Shown here piece by piece: positions 52,115-62,651 of a DNA stretch of 64,000 nucleotides; the first letter of the stretch is position 1; every line of letters begins with the position of its first letter. The stretch covers positions 1 through 64,000 of the forward strand of contig JAOPJY010000005.1 in assembly GCA_025517425.1 (NCBI GenBank). The letters run 5' to 3'. The position numbers were made by a program, and so were the translations under genes. The DNA comes from Halobacteria archaeon AArc-dxtr1. GTDB lineage: Archaea > Halobacteriota > Halobacteria > Halobacteriales > Natrialbaceae. A model generated the notes under the pieces. That model was given only the letters and a program-made list of their open reading frames with translations. It was not told where the DNA came from and made no database searches.

Positions 52115-53812
52115 GTGCATCACATTCGTCCTCACATGGTTGCGGTGCTCGCTCTCGTTGCCGTCACGCTCGCGTTTGCAGGGGTGACTGCCGTGAGTGC
52201 CGATTCTCCACCACGACCGGGCACTGACGACAGTGAGTTAGACGTTAACGAGACGGCGACGCTCTGGTCGAAAGCTCCGAATGAGTGTCTCAGTGATGCC
52301 GAGTACGAGGAACGATACGATGAGCAGCGAACGGCCATGCAGGTACTCGGCAACTGCACGGATATCACGTTCAAAGAACCCCCAGATACTGCTGAACGCT
52401 GGACGGCATACGATTACGAGTCACTCGAGGGTGGCAGTACAGAAACCTCGATCTATCCCACACATGCAGAACTCTCGGATTCTGTCCTCATCGCCGATGC
52501 CCATGCGACGACGTTCTCGATCCAGCCGTCGACGAGAACACACATAGACGAAAATAGGACCGTTCACTACATCGCACCGGAAGGCGAACTCAGTGGATTC
52601 GTCGATTATCGCGTTCGCCTCGACAGCAACTCGTCGATCCAGAACCACGAAATCGACGAAGTCCGCCTCTTACACGATGGCGACGTGGTCGAGACCACAG
52701 GAGGGACACACACTCCGACATTCGAATATGCGTTCGATCGTGGTGGCCCGGCAACACTCACACTCGAGGCGGATATCAGCGCTCGAGTCGAACGCGATCG
52801 TGGCAACGAGACGGAGGTCATCACCGACCAGGTGACCGTCTCTCAGGACCTCGATGTGGAGGTTTACGATCTGCGGGCGTCGATCTACCACGCATCGTAT
52901 CCAAACGGCGACAGCGGTGTTGCCATCTATCAGACCCAGCCGTGGCATGGGTACACGCTTTCGGATGATGGTGAGGCGAACGTCCGTGGTGTGTGGCGAT
53001 ACTACACGGCTCGAGACACCAACTGGGACGATCTCATACACTCAAGCCGGGATGGCCAAGAGACGACACACTCCGACGCTCTACCCGTATACGTCCACGC
53101 GTATCCATCCGAGCTAGGCCCGCGTTCAGAACCCATCCGCGATGGTCCCAACATTCTCGAGGTCTGGGGGTCAGAGAGTACGTCTCCAGAACCCTCGATT
53201 CACGAGAACGTCGACATCGACGTCGTCTCCGAGTCCTATACCCGTTCTTCCGGTCTTGCTCTCCGGTACGATGGCATCGATCGAGATGCTATCAGGGTCG
53301 ACGGGATTGTTCGCGGTGTCTCAGCAGAAATCATTGAACCCGATGGAGGGTCGGAACGAGAGATACGCGAGAGTGACCTCTCTGTCGAAATCATCGAATC
53401 GAATGCGACTGCAGTAACGTTGCAGATCGAGCTTCGTGATGCTGAGACGGGGGCGCCGATCATGCTCGAGAGTCCGTTCGACAATCCTCGATTCTCACTG
53501 ATTGGCGCTGCTTCGCGTGAGGGCTACATCACAATCGGCGATCAGGTGGTGCGGACGAACGCAGCTGGCATCGCAGAGATAACTGTTCACCAGCCGGGCA
53601 TCTACACCGCAGAGTACCATCCCGGTTCGTGGCGCTCGCACAATCCAGCCTATATCGGTGATACAGTCACAGAAACGTGGCATCCGTTAGCCACCCCAAC
53701 AGGCTGGTTCACACTGTTAGTCGATCTTATCCGGTATGCGATTCCCTTTGCTGTCGCACTGTACGCAGCGAAGCGGATCGGCTCTTTCTTGAAAATGAGA
53801 GATACGTTATGA
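52115..53812 (+). CDS. Large exported surface protein with C-terminal membrane anchor
   Basis: 565 residues from GTG 52115; ATG 52136 is the alternative but would remove the positive N-region of the signal peptide. A signal peptide (about 8-28, ending VSADS) is followed by a 480-residue extracellular region rich in Asp/Glu/Thr and beta strands, with several N-glycosylation sequons, then a transmembrane helix (LLVDLIRYAIPFAVALYAAK) near 535-555 and a short basic tail. No known domain is recognised. The gene overlaps the lipoprotein gene by four bases. It may be an adhesin or a cell-contact protein for mating. Confidence 0.65.
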   Translation: MHHIRPHMVAVLALVAVTLAFAGVTAVSADSPPRPGTDDSELDVNETATLWSKAPNECLSDAEYEERYDEQRTAMQVLGNCTDITFKEPPDTAERWTAYDYESLEGGSTETSIYPTHAELSDSVLIADAHATTFSIQPSTRTHIDENRTVHYIAPEGELSGFVDYRVRLDSNSSIQNHEIDEVRLLHDGDVVETTGGTHTPTFEYAFDRGGPATLTLEADISARVERDRGNETEVITDQVTVSQDLDVEVYDLRASIYHASYPNGDSGVAIYQTQPWHGYTLSDDGEANVRGVWRYYTARDTNWDDLIHSSRDGQETTHSDALPVYVHAYPSELGPRSEPIRDGPNILEVWGSESTSPEPSIHENVDIDVVSESYTRSSGLALRYDGIDRDAIRVDGIVRGVSAEIIEPDGGSEREIRESDLSVEIIESNATAVTLQIELRDAETGAPIMLESPFDNPRFSLIGAASREGYITIGDQVVRTNAAGIAEITVHQPGIYTAEYHPGSWRSHNPAYIGDTVTETWHPLATPTGWFTLLVDLIRYAIPFAVALYAAKRIGSFLKMRDTL

Positions 53813-54645
53813 CAATTCAACAGACACCACTCGATAGACGCACCGTTCTCGGAAGCATACTCGTCGGGATCACTACTGGACTTGCTGGTTGTTCTGCGTT
53901 GAGTCCTTCTGATGACGACCCATCGACAGACACCGGTGGAGACATTCTCCAGAGCGTTGCGGTCGAAGGGGTCGAGTTAGTGATTGACCTCGAGCGAGAC
54001 GCGATCGACCAACTCAACGTCGTCGCCCCCTCTGGTGAGCTATTTGCCAAGCGAACGATTGAATCAGGGGTGTCTCACACGACCATCGAGGTTGGAACGG
54101 ACTATCCACCAGGAGAGTACGAACTCCTCGGTCTCAACGACGACGAGACAGTCGAGACAACGACAGTTACTCTCGAGCCTGATCTCGAGTTAACGGAGCT
54201 CCGGTTGGCCAGAGAGTATCCCGAGGAGATGTACGAGGGTGCGAGTGACTCGAGTACGGAAGCAGAGGCGATACTTTCTGTGACGAATCGGGGAACTGGA
54301 CCAACCGCAGCTACCGCGCTTCGGTTCGAAGGTGATGTCCCGTTCCCGACACACGAGAGCTACGATGAGGCTGGAGAGAGTGGTATCTACGATCCGGAGA
54401 GCGACTTTGGAGCGGATGCAGAGTCAATAGCTCTCCCTGCAGGGGAGACAGTCCTGATCTACAGCAACACGCGACCCTTTTCGCCAGCGGGTACACGATC
54501 GAAATGCGATTCGGTTGGACAGGACGGTCAGTTCACTGTCCGCCTCTCTACAAGCCATGCCATAGGTCTCACTCTTGACTACGTTATCCACTATCTCGGT
54601 TCCTCTCCCGATGATTGTGGGATCAAAATTGAGAGGTCCTCGTAA
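53809..54645 (+). CDS. Tat-exported lipoprotein
   Basis: 278 residues from ATG 53809 (MTIQQTPLDRRTVLG). Twin-arginine signal RRTVLGSILVGITTGLAGC with a lipobox LAGC (Cys near 28), so it is exported folded and lipid-anchored, a common haloarchaeal arrangement. The mature part is acidic and strand-rich (SDSSTEAEAILSVTNRGTG), like haloarchaeal extracellular domains. It is coupled to the preceding (ATGA) and following (TAATG) genes. The function is unknown, probably part of the cell-surface side of the transfer apparatus. Confidence 0.75.
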   Translation: MTIQQTPLDRRTVLGSILVGITTGLAGCSALSPSDDDPSTDTGGDILQSVAVEGVELVIDLERDAIDQLNVVAPSGELFAKRTIESGVSHTTIEVGTDYPPGEYELLGLNDDETVETTTVTLEPDLELTELRLAREYPEEMYEGASDSSTEAEAILSVTNRGTGPTAATALRFEGDVPFPTHESYDEAGESGIYDPESDFGADAESIALPAGETVLIYSNTRPFSPAGTRSKCDSVGQDGQFTVRLSTSHAIGLTLDYVIHYLGSSPDDCGIKIERSS

Positions 54646-55787
54646 TGTCGTGGTCACTTTCTGATATCGGGATCAAGTGGTTCGAAGACGCGGTTGACAA
54701 GCTCATCGAATGGTTTCAGGAGGGATTGACAGATGGCTATGAGGCCGTCACGGCACAGGTTTTCGGCACGCCAACACCGGAGACGGATGGCGCCTTCGTG
54801 TTTGGTCAACCGTCGAACACACCGTGGGAAGAGATTCACAGTAATCTCGTTGCTGGGGAAATCATGCTCGTTTCCCTGTTGTTGCTCGTGATGTGTGTCC
54901 AGGGCAGGCATACGATCCGGATCTTCAATATCGGCAGTGCGTACGAGACGCGAAAGACGAAGCGCAGTGCCTGGACAGGTGCGTTCCTGATTGTAACGTG
55001 GTACTGGGTCGCTGTGTTAGCGCTCTATCTCGTCGACGGCTTCACCATTGCCCTTCTCCCAGACGTCTCGACGGTAACCGATACAATGGTCGACTTGCTT
55101 TATTTGACTGTTTCCAACCCAGCGCTTGCTCTCTTCCTCACTGGAGTTGGAGCTGTCGCCATGTGGATCTTGCAGGCGCTGTTCTTCCTTCGGGAGATTC
55201 TGTTGTACATTTTGATCTATGCGATGCCAATCGGTATCGCATTGGCCTATGGGAATCTCCCCGTCGTCTCTCACATCGCCCGCACGGTCTGTATGAAGTT
55301 CGTGCCGCTTGCGATCATGCCGCTTCCGGTGGCGCTGCTGTTCAAAGGGTATGAACTCCTGTTCAGTGAGGGGACGGACTCGGCGCTCGTTCCGGATAGT
55401 TCGTTCCTGAGCTACCTCATCGCGGTTACGCTGCCACTCCTTTCGATCCTCATCGTCTGGAAGCTGTTCAAGTATGCCAGCCCGATGACGACGAAGATCA
55501 TCGGAGCGACGACCAAGGGCGCAGTAACAGCTGGCGCAGCCGTTGGGGCCGGTGTTGTTGCAGGCCCTGCTGCAGCAGCCACGACTGCGGCGTGGGGACC
55601 GAAAGCGGCTGCTGGCTATACGGCTGCGTCGAAGATGCGCCAAGGCGGTGGCTCATCCCAACAGTCTGGAAACTCGAGCGGCGGCAGCGGAGGACGAACC
55701 GACCACGATAACGTTGCGACAGACGCGTACGGCCAGGAAGGCGTCCCGGCGTACCGTCGAACTGAGAACGATCCGGGGTACTACTGA
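54645..55787 (+). CDS. Polytopic membrane protein, VirB6/TrbL-like
   Basis: 380 residues. About seven hydrophobic helices between residues 75 and 290 (e.g. IMLVSLLLLVMCVQ, GAFLIVTWYWVAVLALYLVD, FLREILLYILIYAMPIGIAL) and then an Ala/Gly-rich, Ser-rich tail. Both features and the place before the ATPase genes fit the VirB6/TrbL channel family of conjugative type IV secretion. Similarity by sequence is not evident, so this is by position and topology. Confidence 0.68.
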   Translation: MSWSLSDIGIKWFEDAVDKLIEWFQEGLTDGYEAVTAQVFGTPTPETDGAFVFGQPSNTPWEEIHSNLVAGEIMLVSLLLLVMCVQGRHTIRIFNIGSAYETRKTKRSAWTGAFLIVTWYWVAVLALYLVDGFTIALLPDVSTVTDTMVDLLYLTVSNPALALFLTGVGAVAMWILQALFFLREILLYILIYAMPIGIALAYGNLPVVSHIARTVCMKFVPLAIMPLPVALLFKGYELLFSEGTDSALVPDSSFLSYLIAVTLPLLSILIVWKLFKYASPMTTKIIGATTKGAVTAGAAVGAGVVAGPAAAATTAAWGPKAAAGYTAASKMRQGGGSSQQSGNSSGGSGGRTDHDNVATDAYGQEGVPAYRRTENDPGYY

Positions 55788-56888
55788 ATGACACGAGATC
55801 ACGATGCAGCGGGCCGTCGAATCATGGACGAACTGGGTGAAGAGAGTCGCATACCGATCCTGAACATCGGGGAGGGAGACGTCTACGTGCTTCTCGGCTT
55901 CCCGATTGCCGGTCTCCTCTTTGGTGGCCTCACGGGACTCGATGGTGCGATCTTACCGTTCGTCCTACTTGGTGTCGTCCTTGGTGGATCGATCGTCTAC
56001 GCGTCACCCAACCATCTCCCGGCATCGACGTGGCTGGGTGACGTCTATCGCCACTACTGCAAGCGGCCTCGGTTCACCTACAGTACGGAGACCACAGCAG
56101 AGTCCACTGAAACGAGTACCGAAGGCGGACTCGTGAGCTACACGCCGTTCAAACCGGACGAGCGAACACAGGATCTCACGAACATCAGGCGAGCGTGGCC
56201 TGGTGCCGGGGCAATTGAGCGTTCGGATGGCGCGATGGAAGCCTATCTCGAGATCGATCCCGGGAACATGGACTTCGCGATGTCCGGTGACTGGGCACAG
56301 ATCCAGCAACTTGGCGAGGAGTTCGCGAACAAGGAACTCGACTTTACGCTCAAATTCCACGCCACGACTCGGTCGTTCCCAGTCGAGAAGCTGATCGAGC
56401 GAATCGATGGGCGGCTCACTGACAGTGATGTCAAGCAGAACCCGATTTTCAAAGAGCTACTTGAGGAGTATCGCGAGCAACGTCCGCGAGACCTCGAGGG
56501 GACTCAACAGGTACGGTATTTCATCGGCGTCGAAGTCGATCCCTTCGAGGTCTACGATCGGTATCAGGACGAACAGTCGCCCGCTGAAAAACTCACCTCG
56601 TTTCCGGTGGTCGGTTTCCTGTTCAACCCGTTCGTGACCCGTCGCAACGACATGACCGACGCGGAGATCCGGGCGGCCATGTTCGAGAAACTCGAGAACC
56701 GCTGTCACGGTCTCCAGACGGAGTTCATCCAGAAGGCAGCAGGCTGGTCGGCTCATCGACTGACGACGGTCGAACTGTTCGTTCTCTCGATGGACTTCTG
56801 GAACGGCGAGGAACACGAGTATGGAGATGGAGCCGATGCGATCCGTGATCGTCCGGTCGTCGATCATCAACGGAGGGTCGATCAATGA
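55788..56888 (+). CDS. T4SS membrane/ATPase-accessory protein (VirB3/VirB4 N-terminal-like)
   Basis: 366 residues. Two transmembrane helices near 30-70 (VYVLLGFPIAGLLFGGLTGL, AILPFVLLGVVLGGSIVYAS) are followed by a soluble domain (NMDFAMSGDWAQIQQLGEEF, QVRYFIGVEVDPFEVY) like the N-terminal half of VirB4/TraC-type ATPases, but no P-loop is present. It overlaps the VirB4 gene by four bases, so the two probably form one functional unit, with the membrane part split from the ATPase. Confidence 0.68.
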   Translation: MTRDHDAAGRRIMDELGEESRIPILNIGEGDVYVLLGFPIAGLLFGGLTGLDGAILPFVLLGVVLGGSIVYASPNHLPASTWLGDVYRHYCKRPRFTYSTETTAESTETSTEGGLVSYTPFKPDERTQDLTNIRRAWPGAGAIERSDGAMEAYLEIDPGNMDFAMSGDWAQIQQLGEEFANKELDFTLKFHATTRSFPVEKLIERIDGRLTDSDVKQNPIFKELLEEYREQRPRDLEGTQQVRYFIGVEVDPFEVYDRYQDEQSPAEKLTSFPVVGFLFNPFVTRRNDMTDAEIRAAMFEKLENRCHGLQTEFIQKAAGWSAHRLTTVELFVLSMDFWNGEEHEYGDGADAIRDRPVVDHQRRVDQ

Positions 56889-59023
56889 TCGAGGCACTCC
56901 CTGATCCAGGGACACAGGCTGGGCTTGCCCTCTACATCGGTGCAACGGCATTGCTCACACTTCTCGTGAAGTGGGGATGGGATCGTTGGCGAGCTGAAGA
57001 CGTCGAAGAAGTCGAACTTGCAGATCTCCTCGAGGAGACGACCGTCGAAGACGGCCTCGAAGAGGGTCAGATCCTCGACCACATCGCCGAACACCATCAA
57101 CACGTCGTGGCGCCGGCGGCGATCGAGTGGGATACACGTACCGCTCGCGTCGGCGATCAGTGGACGTCCACGCTTTACGTCGCGGATTATCCGGATTACC
57201 CGAAAGACGGCTATCTGACCGAACTCTTCGAGCTCACGGACGTTGAGTTCGATCTGACGGTCCATATCACTCCGAAGAGCCAGCAACAAGCTCGAGACGA
57301 ACTCCAGCGAGTGGCCGACGACCTTCAGGCCGATGCTGACCTCGAGAGTACTGTTCGCGGGAGCTATCTTCAGGAGCGAGCCAACGAGGCGCTCTCGACG
57401 TACAAGAGCGTCGAGAACGGGAGTCGGGTGTTCGAGCAAGGCATGTTCATCACTGTTCGAGCGGAGTCACGTGACGAACTTCGTGACGCCGTCCGGACGG
57501 TTCGGAGCCGGCTTCGTGAACAACCCGCTGGGCTCTCGCCGAAGACAGCAATTTGCAAACAAGACCTCGCCATCCAGGCTGCAGCCCCAATCGGTCCCAA
57601 CCCGTTTGACCGGGAGGCCACAGCACTCGGTGGTGCGGTCGGTGCGTTGCTCGCGTCGCCACACAACGCCACGATCCTTGAGGACGGCGGCGTCGAGTTC
57701 GGCGTTCACTGGAAGAACCAGAGTCCGGTCGTCATCGATCCGTTCGCTCGAGAGAACGGCTATGCGATGTTCACGATCGGTGACCCAGGCTCTGGGAAAT
57801 CGTTCGGCTCGAAGCAGAACTTCATCCGCTCGATCGAACAAAGTGAGGATCGTATTGGAATCATCCTCGAGCCGCTGAACAACTGGGCCGGTGTCGCTGA
57901 AGCCCTCGGTGGTGAGCGAATCACGATCGGCGGGGAGATGGGTCTGAACCCACTTGAAATCAAGCCGACTCCCGAGCGTGTGCAGCGGGCGATGGGCAAG
58001 GACGCCAGTCCGTATCGTGAAAAGCTCGATAGCGTGATGAGCTTCCTCTCGAACTATTTCGCGCTCCGAGGAATCACACTTGGTGACCGCCGGACAACGT
58101 TGGAGACCGCGATCGAGCGTGCCTATTCACGCAACGGGATCACCGACGATATCGCGACTCATCACAACGAGAGCCCGACGATGCGGGATGTCCTCGATAT
58201 CCTCGAGGAGATGGTCGAGACACCGACGGAGTATGTCGTACGGACGGATGAGGAAGCGACGAAGATTGGCGAAGACGCGACGTGGCTTATCGATCAGCTG
58301 CGACCGTTCGCAGAAGACGGCCGGTACGAGAATCTAGGCCGAGAGACCGAATTCGATATCCGCGACGAGAAGGTGATCTATCTCGACCTCGCCCAGCAGG
58401 AGGGCAGTCTCGGTGGGAGCACGAGTCTCATCATGCAGTTGCTGATCTCGTTAGTCTACGAGCGCGCAAAGGAGACGGACAAAGAGGTCGTCTTCGTCAT
58501 CGACGAGGCACGCTACATCATGCAGGATGCGGCGAGTCTCGAGTACCTCGAGATTGTCTTCCGACATCATCGTCACCACAACCTCTCGATCCGACTCGTT
58601 ACCCAGACTGTCGACGAGTTCTTCCAGCATCCAGAGTCCGAGGCGATCATCGACCAATGTGCGATCAAGCAGTTCCACCATCTCGATGGAATGGACCGCG
58701 AATGGGCCAACGAGTTTGGCCTCAATTCGGCACAGATGCGCTTCGTCCAGGAAGCTGTTCCCGGCAATGACCGGACGGGCTATTCGGAGGCGCTCGTCGG
58801 CGTCGACGGTGAGTGGCGGGGAATCGAAGTTCGAGCGATGGAAGACGAGACGGCAGTGATCGACTTCGATCCAAAATCCCAGTCACAGGCTGAGTTGCCA
58901 GGCCGTTCAGCAGACACACCTACAGGGCGATCTATGAATACTGATCCAGCAACCTCACACCAAATATCAACTCCACCACAGACTGATGGCGGTGAGCACG
59001 GAGGTGAGTCGGATTATGAGTAA
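56885..59023 (+). CDS. virB4: VirB4/TrbE-like secretion ATPase
   Basis: 712 residues. One N-terminal transmembrane helix (LALYIGATALLTLLVKWGWD), a VirB4-type N-terminal domain (about 40-290, LTVHITPKSQQQARDELQRV), then the P-loop GDPGSGKSFG near 299, Walker B VVFVIDEARYI near 535 and LSIRLVTQTVDEF near 565. The C-terminus is low-complexity. VirB4 powers the assembly and substrate transfer of conjugative type IV systems. It overlaps both neighbours. Confidence 0.88.
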   Translation: MIEALPDPGTQAGLALYIGATALLTLLVKWGWDRWRAEDVEEVELADLLEETTVEDGLEEGQILDHIAEHHQHVVAPAAIEWDTRTARVGDQWTSTLYVADYPDYPKDGYLTELFELTDVEFDLTVHITPKSQQQARDELQRVADDLQADADLESTVRGSYLQERANEALSTYKSVENGSRVFEQGMFITVRAESRDELRDAVRTVRSRLREQPAGLSPKTAICKQDLAIQAAAPIGPNPFDREATALGGAVGALLASPHNATILEDGGVEFGVHWKNQSPVVIDPFARENGYAMFTIGDPGSGKSFGSKQNFIRSIEQSEDRIGIILEPLNNWAGVAEALGGERITIGGEMGLNPLEIKPTPERVQRAMGKDASPYREKLDSVMSFLSNYFALRGITLGDRRTTLETAIERAYSRNGITDDIATHHNESPTMRDVLDILEEMVETPTEYVVRTDEEATKIGEDATWLIDQLRPFAEDGRYENLGRETEFDIRDEKVIYLDLAQQEGSLGGSTSLIMQLLISLVYERAKETDKEVVFVIDEARYIMQDAASLEYLEIVFRHHRHHNLSIRLVTQTVDEFFQHPESEAIIDQCAIKQFHHLDGMDREWANEFGLNSAQMRFVQEAVPGNDRTGYSEALVGVDGEWRGIEVRAMEDETAVIDFDPKSQSQAELPGRSADTPTGRSMNTDPATSHQISTPPQTDGGEHGGESDYE

Positions 59024-62000
59024 CGACGAGTATCTAAAAGTAACGCCAACGTCGGGATCACTCCGCCGGTCGGATATTCCAGCCACCCTTGAGAGCCTTC
59101 ATAAGCTGTCGAACCCAGCGGCAGAGAGTTTCTGGAGCCGGCTGAGTCCCAGAGTGGACACAGCTCCACCGACGTTCGAATTCCTCGCTGCCTCTGCAGG
59201 TCCTGATGAACCAGTAGAGTTCTACTATGGGGTCAACCAGGAAGAACACCTCAACACACTTGAAAAGCGCCTCCAATCGATTTACCCGACCACGTTCACC
59301 GTGGCGCGAACAGAACTCGATCTTGAGCCGATGCTCGGATTGCAGACGGAAGTCTCGAACGAAGATACCTCCGAACAAGCGGAGCAGGAGATTTCGGACG
59401 GCGAACGTTCGGCTGATCTGGCCGAGTCCAACTTGGAAGAGATCGATGAGAATGATGGAGGCGATGAACGGATAGAGCACACACCGTTTGGTGTCGAATG
59501 GCTCGGTAAAGCCGGACGCAAAACTGACTGGATGACGACGATCACGCCGTTTGTGATCGACGAGCCCGATGAAGAGTACGAGTCAGAGCGCCCACCACTG
59601 TCTGCCGTTGTCGAAGTACTCCATGAGATGACGGTGCCGACCGTCTATCAAATTCTCTGGCAACGCAAACCCGACTGGCGAGACGACGCTGAAATCCGCC
59701 AGTCGAATCTCAAAGAGGGGCGCGATACGTGGTCAGAAGAGTTCATTGGCTCATGGTTTGAGCCTGTAGACGCTGATCCTGCCGATCGGGAACTGTCTCG
59801 GGAGACAGAAGACCGGATTCAGCGGATCGACAGCAAACACCCGCGGCGAACGTTTACGGTCAATGCACGGGCGGTTGCGATGGCCCGACCAGATGAGACC
59901 GATATTCGGGCGGAACTCGACCAGTTGAAGGCTTCGTTGGATCCGCTTGATGGCCCGTTCTACGAACTCTCCGGTCGGCGCGTTCGAGAGAAAGGATCCC
60001 TCGATCGGCAGAAAGCCAAACGAGCGCAGCGCCATCTCAAACGAGTTCTCACTGCCGAAATCGTCACTGGGGGCCGGAAAAAGCGGTTAGATCTTGTGTT
60101 CAATGCAGATGAACTCGCGAATTTGGTCGTTGTTCCAAGCGGTGACGATTTGACGGTCGAGGGCTCTCGTGGAGCGCGTTCAGAACAGCGCAGTCGCAAT
60201 CCACTGCCACGACCGAATCCCGATTTGATGGCACAGTTCCGTGAGGGGATGGCGATCGGGTATGCACTTGATGAAAATAGTACCATCCAACCAGACCCGA
60301 TACGGATTCCGCCAAATATCTTAACCAGACACTACGGCAGGTTTGCATCAACTGGGGCCGGAAAGTCGAAAGCCATCATCAATGATGCGCTGTCTCTCAG
60401 AGAGACGACAGGTGGACCGGTTATTATCGTGGATCCGAAAGGCGACGGGATGTGTGCGAACTATCTTCGCTGTCACTACGAACGGTTCAGCGGATTGGAC
60501 AATACCTATCAGTTCTGCGTTCCCGAAACCCTCCCCGCTTTCTCTTTCTTCGATATCCGTTCGACACTTGAAGCGGGGTGGAGGCGAGAGGATGCAATCC
60601 AAGACAAGGTCGATCACTTCCACGACATCATGCGGATGGTCATGGGCCGCAAACAGTACGAACAGGCGTTCGTCGCCAACGAAATCCTCAGCTATCTCAT
60701 CAAGGCGCTCTTCGACGAGGAATACGGTAGTGACGCTTTCGGCCTCGATGATCTCTTTGCGGCTGCACTTCAGATGCAACGCGAGCGGACAGTCCCTCCT
60801 GTCGCTGCCGAGAACCAAAATGTCGAGGAGTCGCTTACGCGCCACTTCGAGAAAGATGACCGTCAATTCCAGGTGTCGATGGACGCCGTCGGGAATCGTC
60901 TGGATAAACTCAGAGAAGATGCGCACCTGCGACGTATCTTCAGTCACGTTCCGGAACAGGGTGATGACGGCGAATACGTCGACAACCGATTTGACTTCCG
61001 CGAGTTCCTCGACGAAGATGCCACGATCTTGTTCGACTTGGGTGATCTCCGTCCGGAGGCTCAGCGAGCAATTACACTCCTCCTGTTGAGTAACCTCTGG
61101 GATGCGGTGCGGGTGCGTCGGCGTGATGGAAAGACAGACTACGAGAATCTCACCAACCTCATCATCGAGGAGGCAGCCCCCGTCGCCTCAACGAAACTCG
61201 TTTCGGAGCAACTGCTTCCCCAAGGTCGGTCGTTCGGTCTGAGCATGGGACTGGTGATGCAGTTCCCCGGCCAGGTCAGGAATCGAAGCGAGCGTGCCTA
61301 CTACGAGGTCCTCAACAACGTCAAAACGAAGCTCATCGGGAACATCTCCATCGAGCGTGACCTCGCCGAGTCGCTGGCCCACGAAGACTTGAGTCCGACT
61401 GATCTCCGAAATCGAATCAACACGCTCCCCAGTGGAGAGTGGATCGCGCAACTCCCGAGCCCGTCATTCGGGGAGACGGGTCCAGCCCCATTCTCGGTGA
61501 AGCCACTTCCGATAGCAGCCGGCCATCCAGAGAGCGACGAGCCGCTCTCTGTCGAACAAGAGGGCCACTTCGAGACCGTGGCCCTTCCCCGGCTGTCGGA
61601 GCGTACACAGACCCAGTACGGACTTGCTGAGACCTCTAGCGAATCAGAGGCCGGAGACACCGAGGGATGGGGAAGTAGACCGAAGGAAGAACGGTCGACA
61701 TCCACAGAATCGGCTAACCCTGTGGACACGACGCAGTCGTCGTTCATCGGACAGGCAACCAGTGGTTCAGTAGCCGACGACGAGGGAGAGAACAAAGCGG
61801 ACTCCACCAACTTACTGTTTGGAAATCCCGAGTCAACTGCGTCAGAAGAGCCAACCGGTGAAGAGGAGGAGACAGCTGTCGACAAGAACGGATCATCGCC
61901 ATTACAGTCGCCAGTACAGGCTGGTGGTGTAACCGTCCCAGATGACGAGCTTCGACGACGCGGACTCACTCATGACGACGTCCGATTCCTGACTCGCATC

Positions 62001-62651
62001 CTCGACGTGATGAATGGTGATGCCCCGGACCACACGCTCTTGGATTCGATGAGTGCGTTCAAGAACGACTTTGACGACCTGGACGTGCAACGGCTCGTCG
62101 ATCAGGACCTGCTGGAGGAAGGACGAGCATGCGGTCGGAAGTACTATACCGTTCTCCCAGCAGGGCGCGAACTGCTCGGCCAGAAGCTCAAGGTCGGCCC
62201 TGGTCAGGGAGATATCGGTGAGAAGACGCCGCACAAGGTCGGTGTGAAGCTGCTCGAATTGTGGTTAGAAGCCCGCGACGATGTCGAGAAGGTCGAATCT
62301 TACTACGAGTACGATGAGGAGACGGTGTTCGACGTTGCCGGTCTCGATGCTGACGGAGAACTCGTGTGGGTCGGTGAAGCCGAACTCGCGAGTAATAATA
62401 AACACGCCCCAGTCGACGACTACGACAAACAGAGTCGGGTAGACGCAAACGTTGTCTGGGCGTTCAACAGACGCGAGACCGCCGTCGAGGTATTAGACCA
62501 TCTCGCAGAGGCCGACCGAATCGAAAGCAGTGTGAGCGGCCGTGCAGCCCGATCGTTCTCCGACATTCGAGAGGCCGTTGAATCGTTCGACGCAGCTGGG
62601 CTGACGACGATTCGGAGCTTCAACAAGCTCGATCAGGAGTTCAACACATGA
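59019..62651 (+). CDS. VirD4/TraD-like coupling ATPase with extra C-terminal domains
   Basis: 1210 residues from ATG 59019, five bases inside the preceding gene's end. An N-terminal region of about 400 residues (acidic insert near 110-150), then RecA-type ATPase: Walker A FASTGAGKSKA near 447, GPVIIVDPKGDGMC near 470, Walker B NLIIEEAAP near 713 and LGLVMQFPGQVRN near 745. A long acidic Ser/Thr-rich linker (about 860-960) leads to a winged-helix-like domain and a nuclease-like or PD-(D/E)XK-like end (EAELASNNKHAPVDDYDKQS). Its place fits the coupling protein that recruits the transferred DNA. Confidence 0.82.
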   Translation, partial: SNDEYLKVTPTSGSLRRSDIPATLESLHKLSNPAAESFWSRLSPRVDTAPPTFEFLAASAGPDEPVEFYYGVNQEEHLNTLEKRLQSIYPTTFTVARTELDLEPMLGLQTEVSNEDTSEQAEQEISDGERSADLAESNLEEIDENDGGDERIEHTPFGVEWLGKAGRKTDWMTTITPFVIDEPDEEYESERPPLSAVVEVLHEMTVPTVYQILWQRKPDWRDDAEIRQSNLKEGRDTWSEEFIGSWFEPVDADPADRELSRETEDRIQRIDSKHPRRTFTVNARAVAMARPDETDIRAELDQLKASLDPLDGPFYELSGRRVREKGSLDRQKAKRAQRHLKRVLTAEIVTGGRKKRLDLVFNADELANLVVVPSGDDLTVEGSRGARSEQRSRNPLPRPNPDLMAQFREGMAIGYALDENSTIQPDPIRIPPNILTRHYGRFASTGAGKSKAIINDALSLRETTGGPVIIVDPKGDGMCANYLRCHYERFSGLDNTYQFCVPETLPAFSFFDIRSTLEAGWRREDAIQDKVDHFHDIMRMVMGRKQYEQAFVANEILSYLIKALFDEEYGSDAFGLDDLFAAALQMQRERTVPPVAAENQNVEESLTRHFEKDDRQFQVSMDAVGNRLDKLREDAHLRRIFSHVPEQGDDGEYVDNRFDFREFLDEDATILFDLGDLRPEAQRAITLLLLSNLWDAVRVRRRDGKTDYENLTNLIIEEAAPVASTKLVSEQLLPQGRSFGLSMGLVMQFPGQVRNRSERAYYEVLNNVKTKLIGNISIERDLAESLAHEDLSPTDLRNRINTLPSGEWIAQLPSPSFGETGPAPFSVKPLPIAAGHPESDEPLSVEQEGHFETVALPRLSERTQTQYGLAETSSESEAGDTEGWGSRPKEERSTSTESANPVDTTQSSFIGQATSGSVADDEGENKADSTNLLFGNPESTASEEPTGEEEETAVDKNGSSPLQSPVQAGGVTVPDDELRRRGLTHDDVRFLTRILDVMNGDAPDHTLLDSMSAFKNDFDDLDVQRLVDQDLLEEGRACGRKYYTVLPAGRELLGQKLKVGPGQGDIGEKTPHKVGVKLLELWLEARDDVEKVESYYEYDEETVFDVAGLDADGELVWVGEAELASNNKHAPVDDYDKQSRVDANVVWAFNRRETAVEVLDHLAEADRIESSVSGRAARSFSDIREAVESFDAAGLTTIRSFNKLDQEFNT